Source: Dendrolimus kikuchii
Taxonomy: Eukaryota; Arthropoda; Insecta; Lepidoptera; Lasiocampidae
Direction: 5' to 3'
NCBI GenBank assembly: GCA_019925095.2
Contig: CM034403.1
Span: forward strand, 2,284,690 to 2,348,689
DNA: 64,000 nt
The notes under the pieces were generated by a model. The model was given only the letters and a program-made list of their open reading frames with translations. It did not search any database and was not told the DNA's origin. Positions 9,977 through 20,457 of the stretch are shown one piece after another (position 1 is the stretch's first letter; each line of letters begins with the position of its first letter). The position numbers and the translations under genes were made by a program.

Positions 9977-10720
9977 AGGCGAGAGGCTGAGCGCGCTCGC
10001 CTCTTGGCTGTCTCACGTTGGGAGTCAGGCCTGTGGCTACAGGCATTGCCCTCGACGAATCTTGGTACACTTTTGGATGACGCGACTTTCAGAATCTGTG
10101 CCAGTATTCGCCTGGGGGTAACCTGTGTGGTCCCGCACCTCTGTCAGTGTGGGGATAGGGTGGATCGCTTGGGACACCACGGACTATCCTGCAGCAGAAG
10201 CGCCGGAAGAATTTCCCGACACGCGTCATTCAACGATATCATCCGCCGGGCACTTGTCACCGCCGGGGTGCCTTCCATTTTGGAACCAAACGGCTTGTGC
10301 CGCGACGATGGCAGGAGACCGGATGGGATGACGCTGATTCCCTGGAAGATAGGCCGCCCCTTAGTGTGGGATGCTACTTGCGTTGACACTCTGGCGGCGT
10401 CCCATCTTTCAAGTACGTGCACTACCGCCGGTTCTGCTGCAGCCGAACAGGAGGCCCTCAAGCGCTGCAAATATGCCGCCATTGGAAATGGTCACACATT
10501 TGCGGCATTTGGGGTGGAAACTCTGGGGCCGTGGGGTCCTAATGCTCTAAAGGTCTACCGTGACGTCGCCAAACGTTTGGTAGACGTCAGACGCGACCAG
10601 AAGGCTGGCGTCTATTTCGCTCAAAGATTAAGCATTGCTATAAAACGTGGCAACGCCGCCAGCCTTCTGGGAACGTTTCCGGTGAGTGACAGTGGTTTGG
10701 GACCAATAACTTATCTTTAG
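9977..10720 (+). CDS. LINE-B C-terminal polyprotein fragment, longest uninterrupted copy
   Basis: An open frame runs from about 9977 to a stop at 10718-10720. It reads in order RLLAVSRWESGLWLQALPS with LGTLLDDATFRICASIRLG, a zinc-knuckle-like CQCGDRVDRLGHHGLSC, SAGRISRHASFNDIIRRAL, RRPDGMTLIPWKIGRPLVWD with ATCVDTLAASHL (PD-(D/E)XK-like), FAAFGVETLGPWGP, and QRLSIAIKRGNAASLLGTFP near the C-terminus. In LINEs with a C-terminal nuclease, this region follows the reverse transcriptase and cuts the target; that role is inferred. No methionine start exists, because coding begins directly after ttcttgtag. This is a 5'-truncated insertion that has kept its frame, so probably a fairly recent copy. It is not a host gene. 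Confidence 0.8.
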   Translation, partial: RREAERARLLAVSRWESGLWLQALPSTNLGTLLDDATFRICASIRLGVTCVVPHLCQCGDRVDRLGHHGLSCSRSAGRISRHASFNDIIRRALVTAGVPSILEPNGLCRDDGRRPDGMTLIPWKIGRPLVWDATCVDTLAASHLSSTCTTAGSAAAEQEALKRCKYAAIGNGHTFAAFGVETLGPWGPNALKVYRDVAKRLVDVRRDQKAGVYFAQRLSIAIKRGNAASLLGTFPVSDSGLGPITYL

Positions 10721-10845
10721 ATATTTTCCTCTTTTGTATTTAGTTTTAGTTTTTATATTGTATAGTCCGTAGTTTATATTTTAGTTTATAATGATAATAA
10801 TATATTATTATTTAATTAAATTATAAATGAATAGACAATAATTTT

Positions 10846-11155
10846 CTCCGTGCAGGAACGGAAAACCAATACTAATTCCTGCTGCTGGGCGGCCTGTCGT
10901 AAGAGGCGACAAAACAACCCACAGCCAGGAGGTAAGGCATTTGACCAACTGGATGGCTACCACCCCTGGTCTAGAGTATGCCGCCATAACAACTTTGAGT
11001 TGCGTTCCGGCATCAGTGGCCAGGTTCCAGTTTCGCCTTCAAGACCGGCAGCACGTTGGTAGCACCTCTGATATTGCTAATGTCTATAGGCGACGGTAAC
11101 CACTTCCCATCACAGTTGGTCCGTCAGCCTGTCTGCTGTACTTCAGAAAAAAAAA
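10846..11155 (+). mobile_element. SINE-A, full composite copy
   Basis: Plus-sense copy from ctccgtgcaggaacgg to an A tail at about 11147-11155. It carries several private changes, including loss of the usual aagagagcagcagcgcattt block sequence, and lies directly behind the LINE-B fragment. Confidence 0.82.
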
Positions 11156-11293
11156 CTGCTCTCAGGAAGCTTAAATAGATTCGGATTGTTAAATCCCTGT
11201 TGTATAATGAGTCTGACTATCAATCAGATAATATTAGTCTAGTTGTTATTTATGTAAATATATATTATCATTGACTAATTATATTATTAATAG

Positions 11294-11780
11294 TGTTACG
11301 AGTGTGGGACTCCAAATTAAAATGCCGTTGGAATTACTATAGAGTTTATTAGAACTATACAAACACGTATAATACAGATACAAATAAAACTAGATACTAC
11401 TTGTTACAATCTGCACGATCAATAACACGCGCAAAGTCCGTCACTATATCGCTTGTTGAATGTACACGTCTTGCTTGTATCGTAATCGTCGCTCGACTGC
11501 CTCACCTCTCCGTTCGGGCATTGTTTTACAGTAAACTGTACAATACACAATGGAAGCTCGTGGGCTGGGTTCTTCCAAGAAAATGTAATTTACACACCTG
11601 TGAACGGCCAACAAAGTTGAAGACAATTACAGTAAGGGTTTAGTTCGACACTAATGACGGCCATAAACAAGTACAATAACAATAGGCTATTGTCTAATTG
11701 CAAATTTTAAATACGAAGTAAACAAAAGAACTCCGAATTGCAATAAACCAGGTGCGGGTTTCTTTGTCGGTATGTAAAAC
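11294..11780 (-). mobile_element. LTR-N copy (solo or broken LTR)
   Basis: The minus-strand 3' end is ccaacggcattttaatttgg...cgtaacac, matching the conserved terminal segment at 12866, 20705, 51666 and 54919, with the AATAAA-type signal (aataaactctatag) about 50 bp upstream. The far boundary is uncertain. No internal retrotransposon coding is attached. Confidence 0.65.
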
Positions 11781-11789
11781 TAGTTTTAA

Positions 11790-12240
11790 AACTAGACGAA
11801 CAAAATAATTTTGGTCATTTAGGTATCATGCCAAAAGGAAGCTTTGTACTGAAAATCAGCGTTGTGTCGAATATAACTCCGGTATAGCAATAAGCAGCAC
11901 CTAAACTTGGTTTGCTGAAAATACGGCTTACAAATTTTTGAAAATACGCTTTTGCTTCTAAGGAACATACTGTAAGCAATATATATGTCGCTATTTCTTA
12001 AAAAAAAATCTTTCATTCTTTCTAAGCGATTATTTATGATTATTTTATTTTTATTCAGTGTTTATAACATGGCAACACTGTGGCAACATACTATTGGTAA
12101 AATATAGAAGGTAATTATATATGGATGTGGTTAATGCATTGATTAAAATAGAGATTTTTAATAATGATTATGACTGGTTGAAAAGGCCTTGTAACCAGAA
12201 CCGTAAAACACTTTAAAAAAACCAACCCTTTGAAAGCAAA
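11790..12240. other. AT-rich spacer
   Basis: No reading frame, promoter-like cluster or repeat match seen; the 65-residue minus frame at 11819-12016 has no recognisable features. Confidence 0.4.
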
Positions 12241-12244
12241 ACGC

Positions 12245-12980
12245 TCCGAGGGCTCACTCTCAAACATCTTTCGTCGTTCGTTTTCGTTTTAGAAAAGGTT
12301 TTTCTTGTTTTTTTTTTATATAAGTACATTTTCCATTGTAATTTTTATTTATTTTTGAGTTATATAGACTATTTATATTCTATTATACTGTTATAACTTA
12401 GCCCCTCCCCGACAAAGACAAATTCCACGAAGCACGCTATTACCTGTCGGCATTTGAACCAATTGTAATACCTTTATGATTGTCTTCTTTTGTTTACTTA
12501 CTCATTGGTTATTGTGGAGAACAGCCTATTGTACTCGTTTATGGCCGTGTGCAGGCATAATTAGTCAGGTGTGTGGATTACGATTTCTAAGAAATTAAGT
12601 CGACGATACAGGCGGGCACACTTGTATTTGTGAAGTATAAAACGACGGCAGGATGGAGAGAGGGGGCAGTTAAAGCGATAACATAAGCGAGGCAAGACGT
12701 GTGTACATTTTGGTGACGGACTTTGTGCGTGTTATTGAATTGTGCATTACATTTAGACTTATTGCGTACGGTTATATTTGTACCTGTGTTATTCGTGTTT
12801 GTATAGTTCTAATAAATTCTATAGTAATTCCAACGGCATTTTCATTCGAGTCCCGTACTCGTAACAATACTATATTATTGCAGTTTAATTTTTTTTTCTT
12901 TTTCTTGTATCTAAAATTTCATTTACTCTTTTGGGCTGAACGACAAAAGGCGTTTGAGAGTAAAGCCTCTGATATTTTTA
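12245..12980. mobile_element. Possible TIR DNA transposon remnant hosting an LTR-N copy
   Basis: The segment gctcactctcaaacatcttt near 12259 is inverted as aaaggcgtttgagagtaaag near 12947. Imperfect inverted arms of about 40 bp thus bracket 730 bp, most of which is the LTR-N copy. This looks like a short inverted-repeat element into which the LTR element jumped. Boundaries and TSD are not clear. Confidence 0.4.
12405..12866 (+). mobile_element. LTR-N copy
   Basis: Plus-sense LTR with TATA-like gtataaaacgacgg near 12637, AATAAA-type signal near 12810 (aataaattctatag) and the conserved end gagtcccgtactcgtaaca at 12866. The left boundary is approximate. The R/U5 part is nearly identical to 20155-20457. 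No gag or pol adjoins it. Confidence 0.7.
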
Positions 12981-13082
12981 AGTGAGTGCCATTTTTAATT
13001 TTTTGATAAAATAGTTATATTGACTTATGGTTTTACTATTACTTAAGCTTTGCTCTAACAGAACAAGAAACAATAAAAAATT

Positions 13083-13235
13083 ATTGAATGAATGAATGAA
13101 TGAAAACTCTTTATTGCTCACCATAACTTAAACCTAGATATTTATTATAAACACATTTAAATTAGAACAATGGGCGGCCTTATCGCTTATAGCGATCTCT
13201 TCCAGGCAACCCGGCGTCTAAGGAGATATTACAAG
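13083..13235 (-). mobile_element. LINE 3' untranslated end with tetranucleotide tail
   Basis: On the minus strand it reads ggttgcctggaagagatcgc, tataagcgataaggccgccc, then an aataaag signal and a CATT/TTCA repeat tail (13083-13103). The same UTR follows the CR1/Jockey-like coding end at 52036-52470. Coding sequence is absent here. Confidence 0.68.
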
Positions 13236-13239
13236 AAAA

Positions 13240-13885
13240 ATTAAATAATATTTGGTGGCTTAACTAAATTGAAACTAATTCAATCGTAATGGAAGAAAAA
13301 AAAATTACAATAATAAACTAATTATTCAGACACAATACGCAATTCCGGATCTGGCCTTTTGGATAGTTGCCTTCGACAACAACAACGACGCAATATACGT
13401 AAACGTCACACGTCACATTAGCAGTGACAGATAAAACGTAACTTACGAACTTCAAGTCACTTCATACTTGATTACTTCATTTAATATATGTTTAAAATTT
13501 GCCAGCGTAACGAATTTATAAAAAACGAATTATACGAAATTTATACGAGAAAAAACTCTCATCATTTTGGATATCCTCCGTTCACGTTTTATTGTTCCTA
13601 AAATGAGATAACTTTGACATGTGTTCGGATACACACAGTATACTCTGTAATGTTTATGTTGCAAATTAGATTATACATGTTATTATTCCTATAAAATATT
13701 TCTTTTGTATAATAGAGATTACAATGTTGTTTTTAAAAGACTGTTTTTCCTGACATTGTAAAGCTCTGTGATTACAAAGTAAGGTGTGCGTCGTAACATG
13801 TTGTAATGTTCTCTAAATGGGATAAATTTTATAAGCGTTCGGATACACATTATAAAGTGTGATGTATTGTGTTTCCGAACGTGTA
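13240..13885. other. AT-rich spacer with a near-repeat of its own
   Basis: The phrase gttcggatacacacagtata (13624) and gttcggatacacattataaa (13839) mark a roughly 215-bp diverged duplication. No gene seen. Confidence 0.4.
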
Positions 13886-13889
13886 ACTA

Positions 13890-13963
13890 GGTATAGTCTC
13901 ATGTTGGAGCGCATGCAAAATAAAATTACAAACTTTTTATACATAAGACTTTATGGTGTTTAC
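13890..13963 (+). mobile_element. Jockey-like LINE coding scrap
   Basis: Plus strand reads LERMQNKITNFLYIRLYGVY, resembling the region after the reverse transcriptase in Jockey-type LINEs. It breaks off at the RTE fragment that follows. The phrase aagactttatggtg recurs at 14708, where the related protein continues. Confidence 0.5.
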
Positions 13964-14290
13964 TTACTCCATTGGCTCAACGACCCAAAGTGGGTCTTGG
14001 CCTCCGAAACGAGAACATGCCACTTTTCTCGGTCCTGTGCGGTTTCTTGCCAATTACTGGCTCCTAGCTCCGACAGGTCCGCCTCTATTCTGTCCTTCCA
14101 GCGATATTTAGGACGGCCGACCGGATGCCGACCTACCGGCCGTCCCAAATATGCTTTCCTCACGCTGTGATCCTCTAGCTGGTAAGCGTCCAAGCTTCGC
14201 ACCCATACATCAGGATGGGCCGTATGATGGTTTTATAGATTCTGATTTTAGTTTTTCTATTTAGAAGTCTGAACACCAATATCTTATGCA
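13964..14290 (-). mobile_element. RTE-type LINE C-terminus fragment
   Basis: The minus strand reads KTIIRPILMYGCEAWTL, a hallmark of the RTE reverse transcriptase C-terminal side, and then GRPVGRHPVGRPKYRWKDRI and EADLSELGASNWQETAQDRE, ending FGSLSQWSK at the stop. The ending matches the lepidopteran RTE ORF C-terminus as I know it. A small deletion joins the two parts. No active-site motif remains. Confidence 0.75.
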
Positions 14291-14308
14291 GGGCTGTACA
14301 ACATTTTC

Positions 14309-14621
14309 ATCCGTGCAGGAACGGAGAAAGAATACAATTTGCTGCGGGCGGGCGGCCTGTCGTAAGAGGCGACAAAACGACCCACAGCCAGGTGGTAGGG
14401 CATTTGCCCGACTGGATGGCTACCACCCCTGGTCTAAAGCATGTCGCTATAACAACCTTGAGTTGTGTTCCGGCATTAGTGACGAGGTTCCAGTCTCCCT
14501 TAAGAGAGCAGCAGCGCATTTGTAGCACCTTTGGTGTTGCAAATGTCCATAGGCGATGGTAACCGCTTGCCATCAAGTGGGCCATCTGCCTGTCTGCTGA
14601 ACTCCTGCAATAAAAAAAAAA
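14309..14621 (+). mobile_element. SINE-A, full composite copy
   Basis: Plus-sense, from atccgtgcaggaacggag to the A tail at 14612-14621. Close to the majority sequence. Confidence 0.87.
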
Positions 14622-14639
14622 CACCTCAGGGCGTTTTGT

Positions 14640-14892
14640 ATACGTATAAGTATTTCATCCTCTCTGGTGTTCGTGTCGGTGACTGTGCAACCCAGATATT
14701 TGAATTAAGACTTTATGGTGCTTACCCATTTTATCCGTTGATATACCCCACCTTGTCTGTCTTAGGCATGGTTGGGTATAACAATTTGTCATGCAGCCGG
14801 AACTTTGCATTAGTCTCCTATTTATTTAAATTGTTAAGAGGTAAATTGTTTAACCCAGGTGGGATTAAACCATTGGCTGAAACCAATTGAAT
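14640..14892 (+). mobile_element. Jockey-like LINE coding fragment
   Basis: Frame reads TQIFELRLYGAYPFYPLIYP, TLSVLGMVGYNNLSCSRNFA, LVSYLFKLLRGKL to a stop at about 14890. This is the conserved region near the end of Jockey-type LINE polyproteins. The fragment has no catalytic domain and sits just after the SINE-A tail. Confidence 0.6.
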
Positions 14893-14977
14893 ATTTTAGC
14901 GAATTTTGTGATGAGACGTAGGCAGTCACCAATGTTTGTAGTACTTAATATACGGCAGGACCAACTTGCTTAATATA

Positions 14978-15300
14978 TTTTTTTTTATTTTTTTATTACA
15001 GGAGTTCAGCAGACAGGCAGACGGTCCACTTGATGGAAAGCGGTTACCATCGCCTATGGACATTTGCAACACCAAAGGTGCTACAAATGCGCTGCTGCTC
15101 TCTTAAGGGTCACTGGAACCTAGTCACTAAGGCCGGAATACAACACTCAAGGTTGTTATGGTGACATACCTTAGACCCAGGGGTGGTAGCCGTCCAGTCG
15201 GGCAAATGCCCTACCACCTGGCTGTGGGTTGTTCTGTCGCCTCTTACGACAGATCGCCCGGCCGCAGGAAATTGTATTCTTTCTCCATTCCTGCACGGAT
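14978..15300 (-). mobile_element. SINE-A, full composite copy
   Basis: Minus-sense copy with the poly-T at 14978-14998 (A tail) and head end at 15300. The middle has small indels (ccggaatacaacactcaagg). Confidence 0.87.
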
Positions 15301-15580
15301 GAAATAAGGCATAATAATAATAGGACTGGGCGTAACTACGTTCTAAGTCTCAGCCTTTCCTACATAAAAAGCGCGGGGCACATGGGAGGAGGGTGGTTTT
15401 AGTGGGTAGTGGTTGTTGCACGTGCAACTTCTCGGAGTCTCCACACAAGCTGGTTGATTACTGTTTGAATTGCCCCTTATTAAAGGGTAAAGCCTCCATG
15501 ATCAACTATGGTCGAATCCCTTGCAAAGGACCCGGTATTGTGCGTAAATAGCATTTCACCCGCCTTAAAAAAAAAAAGGA
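15301..15580 (+). repeat. Unclassified retroelement 3' end with A tail
   Basis: A moderately GC-rich stretch ends cccgccttaaaaaaaaaaa at about 15568-15580. A poly(A) end without coding suggests a non-LTR 3' UTR or SINE. No other copy in the window. Confidence 0.35.
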
Positions 15581-15689
15581 CAAACTTGCTTAATAAGGCC
15601 GATGACACAGGCCTTGCGAACATTGAAGAAGATATGTCAACAAATTGTCATTTTTATCTGTACTGTGGTTGAATTCACAAGAACTGCAC

Positions 15690-16150
15690 ACTGTATTATA
15701 ATATGTTATGACGATTAATATGTATATATAATTTATTATGTGTGACGCTATCGTATTAGTGACAACTGTAATGATAGCGATGTTTGTAATATAGAAATAG
15801 TTGTATGATGCAACACAGTATGCATACTATTGTATCTACACATACTAACACACATGGCACTAGATACGACTATATATAAGTATAGATATAAGGCCAACAC
15901 TGCACATGCACTTCCTCACAACACCAGCATGTAACAGATACACTCTACATTAGTATAAGTTTAGTATTAAAATTAGAATAAATTAATATAATAAGTTATT
16001 CTTAAGGTACACCAAAACAGAAAAATTACTACATATAATGTCACATACACTAACAAAAATAAACAATAAGCGTGTATGGAGTCTCAAATTTTTCATAGAA
16101 ATCAAGTAGTAAAAAAGGGTACGGAACTCGAGTCCGTAGAGATATTAATA
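15690..16150 (-). mobile_element. Family I terminal arm, single
   Basis: Matches the arm at 2165-2660 in reverse (cacttcctcacaacaccagc, acactctacattagtataag) and ends at gggtacggaactcgagtccg. The flank ttaataataaa after it is shared with 43988, so the true end lies a little further out. Confidence 0.7.
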
Positions 16151-16830
16151 ATAAAGAAAAACTATTGTATCTAAATAGGTGTTATTATTTGTTGTTTTGT
16201 AGAATCGTAGTTTATAATGCTTGTGAGTATTCTCTTCTTTATTAAGTAGTTCGTATATCGTCACACTTTCGGAGCCTTGCAATGCGTTCAATTTAGCCAA
16301 ATTTTATTGAATGTTAAATGATTATAAATCGATTTATTATTTTATACTGTATCGCAGGCAGTCTTCAATAAAGCAAATTTTTCAATGTTTTATAAATTTT
16401 TAAATATATTTAGTTGCGCGTCCAAAGGTTTAGTTTTACTTATTGTAGTAGATTCGAATATTAGCGGTTGGCCGTAGACTACGATGATATGATATGTATT
16501 ATATTTTATATATTATTTTTATTTATTATATTTTGTGTACACAACGGCGTGAGCATACTGATCATGCCAGGCTGGACCAGTGTGTACCGTTGGTTAACCG
16601 TACGCCAACATATACATTTATTTCATACAAATTTATAATGATTAAAAATTGTCTAACGAAACAATTATCCAAAAAGCATTTGTTTGAGAAAAAAGTTTTT
16701 AATATCATTCTTTTAAAGTTTAGACCCTGAAGGATATAATTAAATAAAAACCGATTTCCACCTTTCGTTAACCCTTAAGTTCGTTTATTTCTAGTTGAGA
16801 GTCTAGTGTGCCTTGTTACGGCTGCAGTCA
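16151..16830. other. AT-rich spacer
   Basis: No recognisable element. The 78-residue frame at 16494-16730 is low complexity and not a credible gene. Confidence 0.4.
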
Positions 16831-16839
16831 GCAACTGGA

Positions 16840-17440
16840 CCGCGGGCGGCGCGGGGCGGTAGTGGCGACGCGAGCGGCGTGGGTCAGTAGTGGCGGCGCG
16901 GGGCGGTAGTGGCGACGCGAGCGGCGTGGGTCAGTAGTGGCGGCGCGGGGCGGTAGTGGCGGCGTGAGCGGCGTGGGTCAGTAGCGGCGGCGCGGGCGGT
17001 AGTGGCGGCGCGAGCGGCGTGGCTCGGTAGCGGCGGCGCGGGGCGGTAGCGGTGGTGCGGTACGATAGCAGCGCCACGAACGGCGCGCGCCGGTAGGGGC
17101 ATCGCGGGTGGAACGGGGCGGTAGCGGAAGCGCGGTGCGATAGCGGCGGCGCGAGCAGATAGCGGCGGGGCGGGGAGGTAGTGGCGGCGCAATCGGCGCG
17201 GTGCCATAGCGGCGGCGCGGTGCGATAGGGGCGGCGCGGTGCGACAGCGGCGGCGCGGTGCGATAGCGGCGGCGCGGGCCGATAGAGGCGGCGCGGAGCG
17301 ACAGCGGTGGCGCGGGGCGGTAGTGGCGGCGCGGGACGGTAGCGGCAGTGCGGGCAGCGCGGGACGGTACCGGTGGCGCAGGCGGCCCATGACGTACTGA
17401 CGTACGCGGCGGTGCGAGCGGCGCGACGCATCGGCCTTTG
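16840..17440. repeat. GC-rich minisatellite, 19-bp period
   Basis: About 600 bp of units such as gcggcggcgcggtgcgata (19 bp, best seen at 17210-17340). At the left end they alternate with a 28-bp variant (gtggcgacgcgagcggcgtg...), giving a 47-bp higher-order unit. Because 19 is not a multiple of three, all three minus frames stay open and yield Arg/Ala/Pro-rich frames of 194, 166 and 156 residues (APPLSHRAA, APRRRYRTAPP). I regard these as artefacts of composition. GC content is far above the neighbours on both sides. Confidence 0.85.
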
Positions 17441-17459
17441 TCACACATGAGACGTCACT

Positions 17460-18110
17460 TGCTCTCAAGACTCGATCAATCCTCTCACGTCAACGCGCGC
17501 GCATCATACGTACTTTTAATTTGTAATACCTCCCAGTATAATATAGTATCCGTGCAATAAAAACATATATCTAGATAAACCTTTCATCACTCTTCAAGCA
17601 TCAATCAAAGTATACAGTCCACCAAAGCACAACCGGAGTCTTAACAGGCTCAGGCCTTTACAGTTCCTTTACAACGATGGATATATGAAAACATACTTCT
17701 TTTGAATTAATACTTCTTATTAGATCTTATTACAAACGACCAACAGAAGGGTACACGCCGCAATTCACCCTCTGTTATTACTTTCAAAGAATATTGAAAA
17801 GGTTCCACGAAGTCAAACACGTTTTAAAAAGAAACACAATCGCACCCGATGGAGTTTAAGCTTTATTCTAAGAACATAGAAAGCTATGGAGCAGTAAAAT
17901 AAATCTCAAAGTGATCAGCGATCGTTGCATGTTCCTTCTGACTTGAATATGAACTGATTTTCATGATCTATATACATATGTAGATATTCCCTATAGACCG
18001 AAGATGGGACATGGTATATTCCTGTACTTGTCCGTCTTGACGTATCCAAATTTTCATCATGAGAAAGGTTTATTAGGTATTTGTAATTTGGCACGAAAAT
18101 AACTTGTGCT
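17460..18110. other. Spacer between minisatellite and SINE-A
   Basis: Nothing recognised. Positions 17520-17640 and 17820-17900 have ordinary AT-rich composition. Confidence 0.4.
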
Positions 18111-18113
18111 TTT

Positions 18114-18418
18114 ATCGGTGCAGAAACGGAGAAAGAATACAATATCCTGCGGCCGAGTGGCCTGTCGTAAGAGGCGACAAAACAACCCACAGCCAGGCGG
18201 TAGTGTATTTGCCTGGCTACCAACCCTGGTCTAGAGTATGCCGCCATAACAACCTTGAGTTGTGTTCCGGCATTAGTGACCAGGTTCCAGTCTCCCTTAA
18301 GAAAGCAGCAGCGCATTTGTAGCACCTTTGGTGTTGCAGATGTCCATAGGCGATGGTAACCATTTTCCATCAAGTGGGCCGTCTGCCTGTCTGCTGAACT
18401 CATGCAATAAAAAAAAAA
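18114..18418 (+). mobile_element. SINE-A, full composite copy
   Basis: Plus-sense, head atcggtgcagaaacggag, A tail at 18407-18418. A short internal deletion removes the usual cccgactggat block. Confidence 0.85.
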
Positions 18419-18522
18419 TCTATTTCTTTCTATATGGTCACATTACTATGGTACAATTGTCAATGACCGCCAGTTTCAATATACAACTCCGTAAATAAAC
18501 AGAAACTATAATATTCTTTTTC

Positions 18523-18525
18523 TCG

Positions 18526-18621
<96 letters not shown>
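18523..18621. repeat. TA microsatellite, about 50 repeats
   Basis: Nearly uninterrupted TA dinucleotides. The parallel copy of this locus at about 58365-58382 has only a short TA run, so the tract expanded here. Confidence 0.95.
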
Positions 18622-18622
<1 letters not shown>

Positions 18623-18624
18623 AT

Positions 18625-19760
18625 TAGAACTTTTACGTATTTATTAATTCTGAATTATTTATTTAGTAAAAGCAATTACCTTGTTTTAGAGAAGCTTCGC
18701 AGCTTTATCGTCATATTTACAAGAGATAAAGAAATCCAAGCATCAGCAAGTTATTTTGGATGTACAATGTATCACCACTTGCGACGGTCCTGACAAACAA
18801 CTTTCGCTTCATCTACCTTTATTAATCACTTTATACATGCATGTTTATTTGAGGTAACGCTTCTACTATTTGGTTCTGGTGTGTACGTCACGGTCTCTTG
18901 GCACCAACTCTACCATTCACAATAGGCGTGGGAAAATGTCACATTTTTGCGATTGGAAAATTTGTATCTGGAACAGTAAAATGTTCCGGATCACTGATAT
19001 GTTTCATTTGGAACATTTGGAACATTGAGTCAAAGATATAAAATCATGGTAGTCTTGTTATGGTACGTCGCAGACTGAGCCTGAGAAACGGGCTGCTGTT
19101 TCATTTGATACATCGTGTCAAACTTGTCAAAGATAAAAATGCAGATATATATATATATATATGTCGTGTCGCAGGCATATTGAAGCAGACGGCGTTAAGG
19201 TTGAAACAAAGATGAATATTCATAGAATATTTGAAAAAAATACAATTTTTGAGATCATTAATAAATTATAATTTGCTTATATTTTATTGTTTTCCTGCTC
19301 TCTCGCTACGCTTCTTGCTCTTTGATTCATTATGCTCTGGTCGGTTTCTCTCACAATTGAGCGACATGATCGCGCTGAACAGAGAGTCAGAGAGATCGCG
19401 ATGCTCCAGATCCAAAAGATGCATTTGAAACATTATTGATGTTCCAATCTTTTGGAACACCTAAATGTTTCGGATCAGTGAGTCGGTTCAGTAAAGGGTT
19501 ACACATGCCTAATTCACAATGCTGTCATACACTTGTTTTGTGATTCTCTTTTCATCCATTTTCTATATATGCCCAAAGTACCTTAATATTCCTTTTTCTA
19601 CTAATAAATCTTCGTTATATTACTACTCTATAGATATTTTTCAATAATGGACTAAATTTCGACTCCATAGCGTCCTTGTGCGATTCGTGCCGTTAGTAAA
19701 ACGTTCAAAACGAAATGTTGTTTTTTTTTCTAGTCACCGTCGTCGGAGCGTCTGTTCTAC
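18625..19760 (-). mobile_element. RTE-like LINE fragment split by a hAT insertion
   Basis: Outside the hAT (18923-19511), this matches 57985-58380 in reverse. On the minus strand the 58-kb counterpart reads KGILRYFGHV, KMDEKRITKQVYDSIVNGRV, an RTE C-terminal signature. This copy also keeps further upstream sequence (19530-19760) that the 58-kb copy lacks. Stops interrupt it. Confidence 0.68.
18923..19511. mobile_element. Non-autonomous hAT element, 589 bp, 8-bp TSD
   Basis: Ends are TAGGCGTGGG on the left and, reading inwards from the right, TAGGCATGTG (8 of 10 match), fitting hAT termini. The TSD is ATTCACAA at 18915-18922 and 19512-19519, perfect. The homologous site at about 58065-58080 has a single GTTCACAA-type copy and no insertion. 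There is no transposase frame, so it would have needed an enzyme in trans. Confidence 0.85.
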
Positions 19761-19849
19761 TCACTGTCGACTTGACAACGTCCTTCAGATATTATACCTT
19801 TGATTTTTATTTTTTTTTAAACAGACTTGGTTCTTATGTTATAATTTAC

Positions 19850-20110
19850 TATAATATTTAACTACTAGCATTTGCCTGAAACTTCGTCCGCGTTGGACAA
19901 ATAACAATAACTAAAGTTATTATTATCAATATTTAAAATCAAACTTATTTTAGATTTTATGACGGAAAATTTGCGATGGATTAGGGAAATTATTGCATAA
20001 GGATCAAAGATGTCTTCTACCTGGCCACTTTAAAACGTTCCCAAGCAAATTCCCGGGATATAAAATAGCGCAGTTTTTAATTCCGGAAATTAACAATTCA
20101 TTAGATTTAT
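19850..20110. repeat. Old Helentron-like fragment
   Basis: Contains actagcatttgcctgaaact then tcgtccgcgttggac, resembling the cgcggacgaagt...agctagt end of that repeat class. Diverged. Confidence 0.35.
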
Positions 20111-20154
20111 TGTAATTGTAATAACTATTATGTTGTGTATATTTTTCATATATA

Positions 20155-20457
20155 GCCAGGTGTGCGGATTACGTTTTCTAGGAAATTAAGTCGACGATAC
20201 GGGCGGGCACACTTATATTTGTGAAGTATAAAACGACGGTAGGATGGAGGGAGGGGGCAGTCTAGCGAGAACCACAGTCAAAGCGATAACACAAGCGAGG
20301 CAAGACGTGTGTACATTTAGTGACGGACTTTGGCGCGTGTTATTGAATTGTGCATTACATTTGGACTTATTGCGTCCGGTTTTATTTGTACCTGTGTTAT
20401 ACTTGTTTGTATAGTTCTAATAAATTCTATAGTAATTCCAACCGCATTTTAATTCCA
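20155..20457 (+). mobile_element. LTR-N copy interrupted by family D
   Basis: Shares gtataaaacgacggtagg, gacttattgcgtccgg and aataaattctatag with 12405-12866. At 20457 it runs into family D, after which a second copy of the terminal LTR piece (taattccaacggcattttt...ctcgtaaca) completes it at 20672-20706. So about 25 bp of LTR end are present on both sides of the D unit. Confidence 0.72.

Noticed and set aside
16884..17468. A 194-residue Arg/Ala/Pro-rich protein on the minus strand (and two overlapping ones)
   Set aside because: All three frames are equally open because the DNA is a 19-bp GC-rich tandem repeat; no domain, no sensible start and no support for translation.
17915..18403. A 162-residue minus-strand protein
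   Set aside because: Most of it is SINE-A read on the antisense strand; the same peptide (MRCCSLKGDWNLVTNAGTQ) recurs wherever SINE-A lies, so it is a shadow.
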